Below, one piece after another: positions 60,182 through 64,000 of a stretch of DNA of 64,000 nt; positions within the stretch are counted from its first letter, which is position 1, and each line of letters begins with the position of its first letter. The notes beneath the pieces were generated by a model. The model did not search any database. It was not told the DNA's origin and saw nothing but the letters and a program-made list of their open reading frames with translations. This stretch comes from CAVZBT01 sp963773605 (lineage in GTDB: Bacteria; Acidobacteriota; UBA6911). The stretch lies in contig CAVZBT010000005.1 of the NCBI GenBank assembly GCA_963773605.1, forward strand, positions 310,001-374,000, written 5' to 3'. The position numbers and the translations under genes were made by a program.

Positions 60182-61150
60182 TTGGCAGCAAAGGCTACAC
60201 TCGTATTCCTCGTGTGCGTGAGCACGGGATGCGGCCCAGGTGATAGATTGCGCGGCTTGCTGCGGGGGGAGAAGCCGGAGACTGCGGCGGTGCGCATCGG
60301 CGGCAGCGTCTACAGCAAGGCCGAGCTCGACCGTTTCTTCGACAACCGGCTCAGTGAGTTCCGCGATCCCGCCGAGGCCGACAAGGTCAAGTCGAACCTG
60401 CTCGAGACGTTTATCGAGGAGAAGCTTCTGCTGGAGAAGGCCCAGCAACTGAAGATCGCAGCCGAATCCCGAGACGGTGCGGACGATGCTGGAAAAGATG
60501 GCGGAGCCCTCCGAAGAGCACGCGGCCGCGCAGACCGAAACCGGACGGGACGCCGAACTCGAACGGAGCGTGTCGGACAACCTCAAGATTCAGCAATACC
60601 TGCACGACCACCTGCTCAGGGACGTTTCCGTCAGCGAGTCGGAGGGCGAAGCTTATTACAGGCAACACCTTTCCGAATACGTGCGCAACGATGTCGTGCG
60701 GCTCAGGGAAATCCTCCTGGACGACCCGGTGCAGGCGCAGAAGATCCAGGCGCTGCTCGCGGCCAAGCGCCACAAGAATTTCGGCGAACTGGCGCGCATC
60801 TACTCGAAGGCGAACAGCGCCGCCGAGGGGGGCGATCTCGGGACCTTTCAGCGCGGCGACCTGCCCGGAGGAGTTCGAAAAGGTTGTTTTTGCGCTGCCG
60901 CCGGGAACGGCCAGCAAGATTGTCCGTACTAGGTACGGCTACCACATGTTCCTGGTGGAAGAGAAGATTCTGGCCCACCAGTTGAAGTTCTGGGAAGTCA
61001 GAGACGAGATCAACGAGAAGTTGCTCGGCGAGCGTGAACGCGAGATCATCAAGAAGGAGCTCGAATGCGCTGGCGAAACAGTTTGCGATCGAGATTCACC
61101 GGGACCAGCTTGGTTTCAAGTACATCGGAACCCGATTCTCTTCCCGATAG
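60182..61150 (+). CDS. parvulin-type peptidylprolyl isomerase lipoprotein (SurA/PrsA-like), frame-broken
   Basis: Start uncertain (TTG at 60,182 proposed). A lipoprotein signal (TLVFLVCVSTGC) is followed by an N-terminal chaperone helix region (RIGGSVYSKAELDRFFDNRL, LLETFIEEKLLLEKAQQLKI). After a frame change near 60,475 comes YYRQHLSEYVRNDVVRLREI. A parvulin domain (HKNFGELARIYSKANSAAEG, GGDLGTFQRGDLP) continues after another change near 60,870 as EEFEKVVFALPPGTASKIV and TRYGYHMFLVEE. A last change near 61,070 leads to the end FKYIGTRFSSR. It would help fold outer-membrane or secreted proteins. It is followed by the second SurA-like gene 12 bases later. Confidence 0.82.
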
Positions 61151-61162
61151 GAACAGACATCG

Positions 61163-62121
61163 ATGAACAAAGTGCTTTATACCATCCCCCTTCTCCTGCT
61201 CCTGGGCGGTCGACGCCGACGCGAAGATCGTCGACCGCATCGTCGCCCAGGTCAACGACGACATCATCACCCTTTCGGACCTCAACCGGGAAATGGCGGA
61301 TATCCGCCAGGAACTGGCCACCAAGTTCACCGGTACCCAGCTGGAACAGGAAACGAAGAAGGCCGAAAAGGACGTCCTGGACCAGCTGATCCGCCAGAAG
61401 CTGCTGCTGCAGAAGGCCAACGAGCTCGGTTTCAGCGCCAACATCGACGTCGCAGGTCTCCGCCACGATCGAGCGTATCCGCAAAGAGAACAAGATCAAG
61501 GACATGGCTGATTTCGAGCGCGCGCTCGCCCAGCAGGGGATGACCCTGGCCGTGTTCCGCGATCGGATCAAGAAGCAGATCATCACCAACAGCCTTGTCA
61601 GCGAATTCGTCGGTTCCAGGATCACCCTGCTCAGCCAGGAACTCGAAAAATACTACCAGGAGCACATCAAGGAATTTTCGAGCGCCGAAGAGGTGACGCT
61701 CAGCGAAATCATCATCCCGACCGCGGGAGACCCGGCCGAGGCGGCGGCCAAAGCCGACGAGATCGTCAAGAAGCTCGCCCAGGGCGAAGCGTTTGCCACC
61801 CTGGCAAGCCAGTACTCCAAGGGCCCGACCGCCGGCAAAGGCGGGAGCATCGGAACCTATCTCACCGCGAAACTGAACCCGGAAATAGCCGCCGCCATCA
61901 CCAAGGTGAAGGAAGGAGACCTCTCCGCCGTGATCAAGGGAGCCGACACGTTCGCCCTCTACCGCGTCGACAACCGTAAACCCGCCCAGGCTCGGCCGCT
62001 TGACGAGGTGCGGGACGAAATCCGCTCCCGCATCTACGAGCAGAAGTTCAACCCGGAGCTCGAGCGTTTCATCGCCCAGCTAAAAGAAGACGCTTATATC
62101 CAGATCTTCGCCGATAAGTAA
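61163..62121 (+). CDS. SurA-like periplasmic chaperone/peptidylprolyl isomerase, two frame changes
   Basis: ATG at 61,163 with a signal peptide (NKVLYTIPLLLLLG). After a frame change near 61,212 the SurA N-terminal motif follows: IVDRIVAQVNDDIITLSDLN, then LDQLIRQKLLLQKANELGF. After another near 61,457 comes ADFERALAQQGMTLAVFRD and a parvulin domain with TLSEIIIPTAGDP, AFATLASQYSKGPTAGKGG and GADTFALYRVDNRKP. It assists outer-membrane protein assembly. Together with the preceding lipoprotein and mfd this order is common in Acidobacteria. Confidence 0.88.
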
Positions 62122-62607
62122 GGCAAAGGCTCGCAGGCTTGTCTGATCTGTGGAATTTGAATCGGCTGGGTGTGTTTGCCAAGCTCGGTCTCGGATTAGT
62201 GCTACATCGCTTCAGAGATCCCTGGCATCGCGGGAAGGGACCGCGAAAAACTCTTTTGCGATGTAACCCCAACTCGAGACCCGAGCTTGGATCACGGGAA
62301 ATTACGTTTTGTAATAATGCACTTCTCATGCCACTCGAACGCTCCTCCCGCATCATAGCTGTAAGCCTATAATTTACAGAAAATAGAGCAGAATAGCGGC
62401 ACCCCGCCGCACGACTCCGGGTCGAAATGAACAATATTTTGGATATTGGTCGTGGGCTTTTTTGGAGTCGGCGCTTATCTCCGGCTTTGTGAATCTGGAG
62501 GGGCCCGGAACCCGCAGGCCGCAGAGCCAACCACGGAAGGCGGGCGCATCACAGGAAATCCGCATTCAGGACCGAGGCCAGGTCCAAGTCACGTCGTGGT
62601 CGGAACG
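62122..62607. other. intergenic stretch without recognisable gene
   Basis: About 490 bases, lower GC, between convergent genes (SurA-like + and the unknown protein -). No structured RNA, repeat or coding frame could be supported. Confidence 0.5.
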
Positions 62608-63323
62608 TCAGAGAATCTCGTCCAGGTGGGTCGTGAGGATATGGCTGAGTTCAAAAAGGCGGCAGAATCCGTTCCGGACTTTTAGCATCGGGTCCAGGGC
62701 GTTGTCTTCTTCTTCGAAACGGGCGGCGATCTGGTCGACCTGGCCGCGCAGATCGGGGTCCGACAGGACGGTGAGAATCTGGGCCATCTCCACGATCCGA
62801 TAGAGCGCGTTGACGAATTGCGGCCAGGCGGCCGCAGATGCACCGGCGCCGGCGGCAAAGCGCTGATCGATCTGGCGAATCGCCGTCGTCATCGAGCCAT
62901 CCTGGTCGAGCGCCATGGTCATGAGGCTGAGCAGCGGGAACGTGGCGCGCATGGCCGACGCCGAGCGGGTGACCTGGTTCGGGTCATGGGTCGCGATCCG
63001 GACCCGGTCGTCGATTCCGCGGATCAGGGCTTCCGCCGCCTCGTTGCCGACCGTGAACTGGTGGGCCAGCGTATTGGCATGGTTGTAGAGGGTGAAGGTG
63101 GCGTTCACGAGCCGGTCGTCGAAGGACTGCGCCCGCTCGCTCGCCTCGACAAAGTACCCGATGCGCTGTTCGATGAGCGCGCCGGTACTTGCCCTCGCGG
63201 TCCAGGATCAGGGTGAGGGCGCCGATCACTTCGGCGGCATGGTAGGCACCCACGACGATCTGCTCCTCGACGACTCCCCTCGTGCTCCGCATACTGCTCG
63301 AGGTATTGGCGCCAGAGATGCAT
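62608..63323 (-). CDS. protein of unknown function, frame-broken
   Basis: Likely ATG at 63,323 (HLWRQYLEQYAEHE). The sequence then passes through two frame changes (near 63,275 and 63,185): VVEEQIVVGAYHAAEVIGAL, TLILDREGKYRRAH, then IEQRIGYFVEASERAQSFDD and NATFTLYNHANTLAHQFTVG. A helical C-terminal part follows (ALYRIVEMAQILTVLSDPDL, ELSHILTTHLDEIL). It is mostly alpha-helical, about 235 residues, without signal peptide or catalytic motif I recognise. Divergent from the dus gene. Confidence 0.6.
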
Positions 63324-63404
63324 AAGGTGCGCCCCCGATTTTCCCTGCCCCGGCGGAAAGACCATGGGCGGATTATCCCTGCAACACGGTCCAGCCACAA
63401 CTGC

Positions 63405-63410
63405 TATAAT
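63405..63410 (+). promoter_or_regulatory. candidate -10 box of dus
   Basis: TATAAT preceded by TGC (extended -10). It ends 10 bases before the ATG at 63,420, so transcription would begin at or just before the start codon, giving a leaderless or nearly leaderless mRNA. No good -35 is seen. Confidence 0.5.
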
Positions 63411-63419
63411 CTTTTCCCC

Positions 63420-64000
63420 ATGTTCAGGATCCGCCGCGTCGAGATCGACCCCCCGCTGGTCCTTGCGCCCGTGGCCGGTCACACGGACACGCTCTTCCGT
63501 CAGGCCGTCAAGGCGCTCGGCGGGTGCGGGCTGGTGGTCTCGGAACTGGTCAGCACGGAAGGGATGACCCGCAACCATGGGCGGACGCTGCACCTGACCC
63601 GCTTCGAGGAATCCGAACGTCCCGTTTCCATCCAGATTTTTGGCTCTGACCCCGCCCGGATGGCGGAATCGGCCCGGATAGTCGAGGAGATGGGGGCGGA
63701 CATCGTCGACATCAATCTTGGCTGCCCGGTCAAGAAAGTCGTGAAGCAGGGCGGAGGGAGCAATTTGCTCCGGGATCTGCCGCTGCTGGAGGGGATCTTC
63801 AAAGCCGTGCGCTCCGCCGTCACGATCCCGCTGACCGTCAAGATCCGCAGCGGCTGGGATCGGAGCAGCGTCAACGCCGTCGAGGTGCTGAAGCTGGCCG
63901 AGGCGTGCGGCGTCGAAGCTCTTGCGATTCACGGCCGTGCGCGCTGCGATCTGTTCGCGGGACGGGCCGATTGGTCGGTGATCGCGCGGGTCAAGGAGCA
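63420..64000 (+). CDS. dus: tRNA-dihydrouridine synthase, partial (runs off window)
   Basis: From the ATG at 63,420 the frame is open to the window end (193 residues). FMN-binding TIM-barrel features: PPLVLAPVAGHTDTLFRQAV, SELVSTEGM, RPVSIQIFGSDPARMAESAR, DIVDINLGCPVKKVVKQGGG (catalytic Cys in GCP), LTVKIRSGWD and ALAIHGRARCDLFAG. It reduces uridines in the D-loop of tRNA. The third-position GC is that of the neighbours, and no frame change is seen so far. Confidence 0.92.
   Translation, partial: MFRIRRVEIDPPLVLAPVAGHTDTLFRQAVKALGGCGLVVSELVSTEGMTRNHGRTLHLTRFEESERPVSIQIFGSDPARMAESARIVEEMGADIVDINLGCPVKKVVKQGGGSNLLRDLPLLEGIFKAVRSAVTIPLTVKIRSGWDRSSVNAVEVLKLAEACGVEALAIHGRARCDLFAGRADWSVIARVKE

Noticed and set aside
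62122..62607. Possible structured RNA
   Set aside because: No long stem, conserved motif or terminator could be supported by eye.

Overview
The window looks like a chromosomal segment of an uncultured, GC-rich acidobacterium. This is inferred from a PadR regulator followed by an ADOP-type (acidobacterial duplicated orphan permease) gene at the left edge, two further ADOP fragments, a carboxypeptidase-regulatory-domain TonB-dependent receptor of the type abundant in Acidobacteria, and an mfd-PPIase-surA-like string. No rRNA or other species marker is present, so the assignment is not firm.

Layout. 0-8 kb: PadR/ADOP, a cupredoxin with a deazaflavin-type reductase, a secreted S33 hydrolase, a PIG-L deacetylase fused to a PLP decarboxylase, and an ECF sigma/anti-sigma pair. 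8-16 kb: a TonB-dependent receptor with a secreted S9 peptidase, and a secreted fibronectin-III protein ending in a 103-residue tandem repeat. 16-28 kb: accessory and decayed DNA, holding a broken GH123-like secreted protein, a UroD-like remnant, a frame-broken SWIM/SNF2 helicase, a secreted caspase-like (clan CD) peptidase, a truncated tyrosine recombinase, a zinc-ribbon protein and tRNA-Leu(CAA). 28.4-30.1 kb: a two-gene insertion sequence beside the carD promoter. 30-42 kb: housekeeping genes (carD, a CNNM/CorC protein, hemL, hemB, tilS, ftsH, folP, cdaA, cdaR, a SpoIIE-type phosphatase). 42-55 kb: two converging catabolic clusters. One is UroD-like, zinc dehydrogenase, SDR, N-acyl-D-amino-acid deacylase and APC permease (+). 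The other is a DeoR/AgaR-type regulator, AgaS-like SIS protein, PfkB kinase, CBM9-like protein and GatZ/KbaZ (-), consistent with amino-sugar or tagatose-type catabolism. 55-64 kb: a heptose/ADP adenylyltransferase, mfd, two parvulin/SurA-like chaperones, an unknown protein and the start of a tRNA-dihydrouridine synthase.

A dominating feature is reading-frame breakage. Many universally needed genes (ftsH, mfd, hemB, tilS, folP, cdaA, surA-like) are split by single-base frame changes although the protein reads well on both sides, and most are repaired by removing one base. This fits assembly or sequencing indels better than real pseudogenes, so broken genes are given here as whole loci with the frame changes noted. 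Two families of intergenic repeats, about 110-170 bp, are scattered only between genes from 32 to 55 kb.
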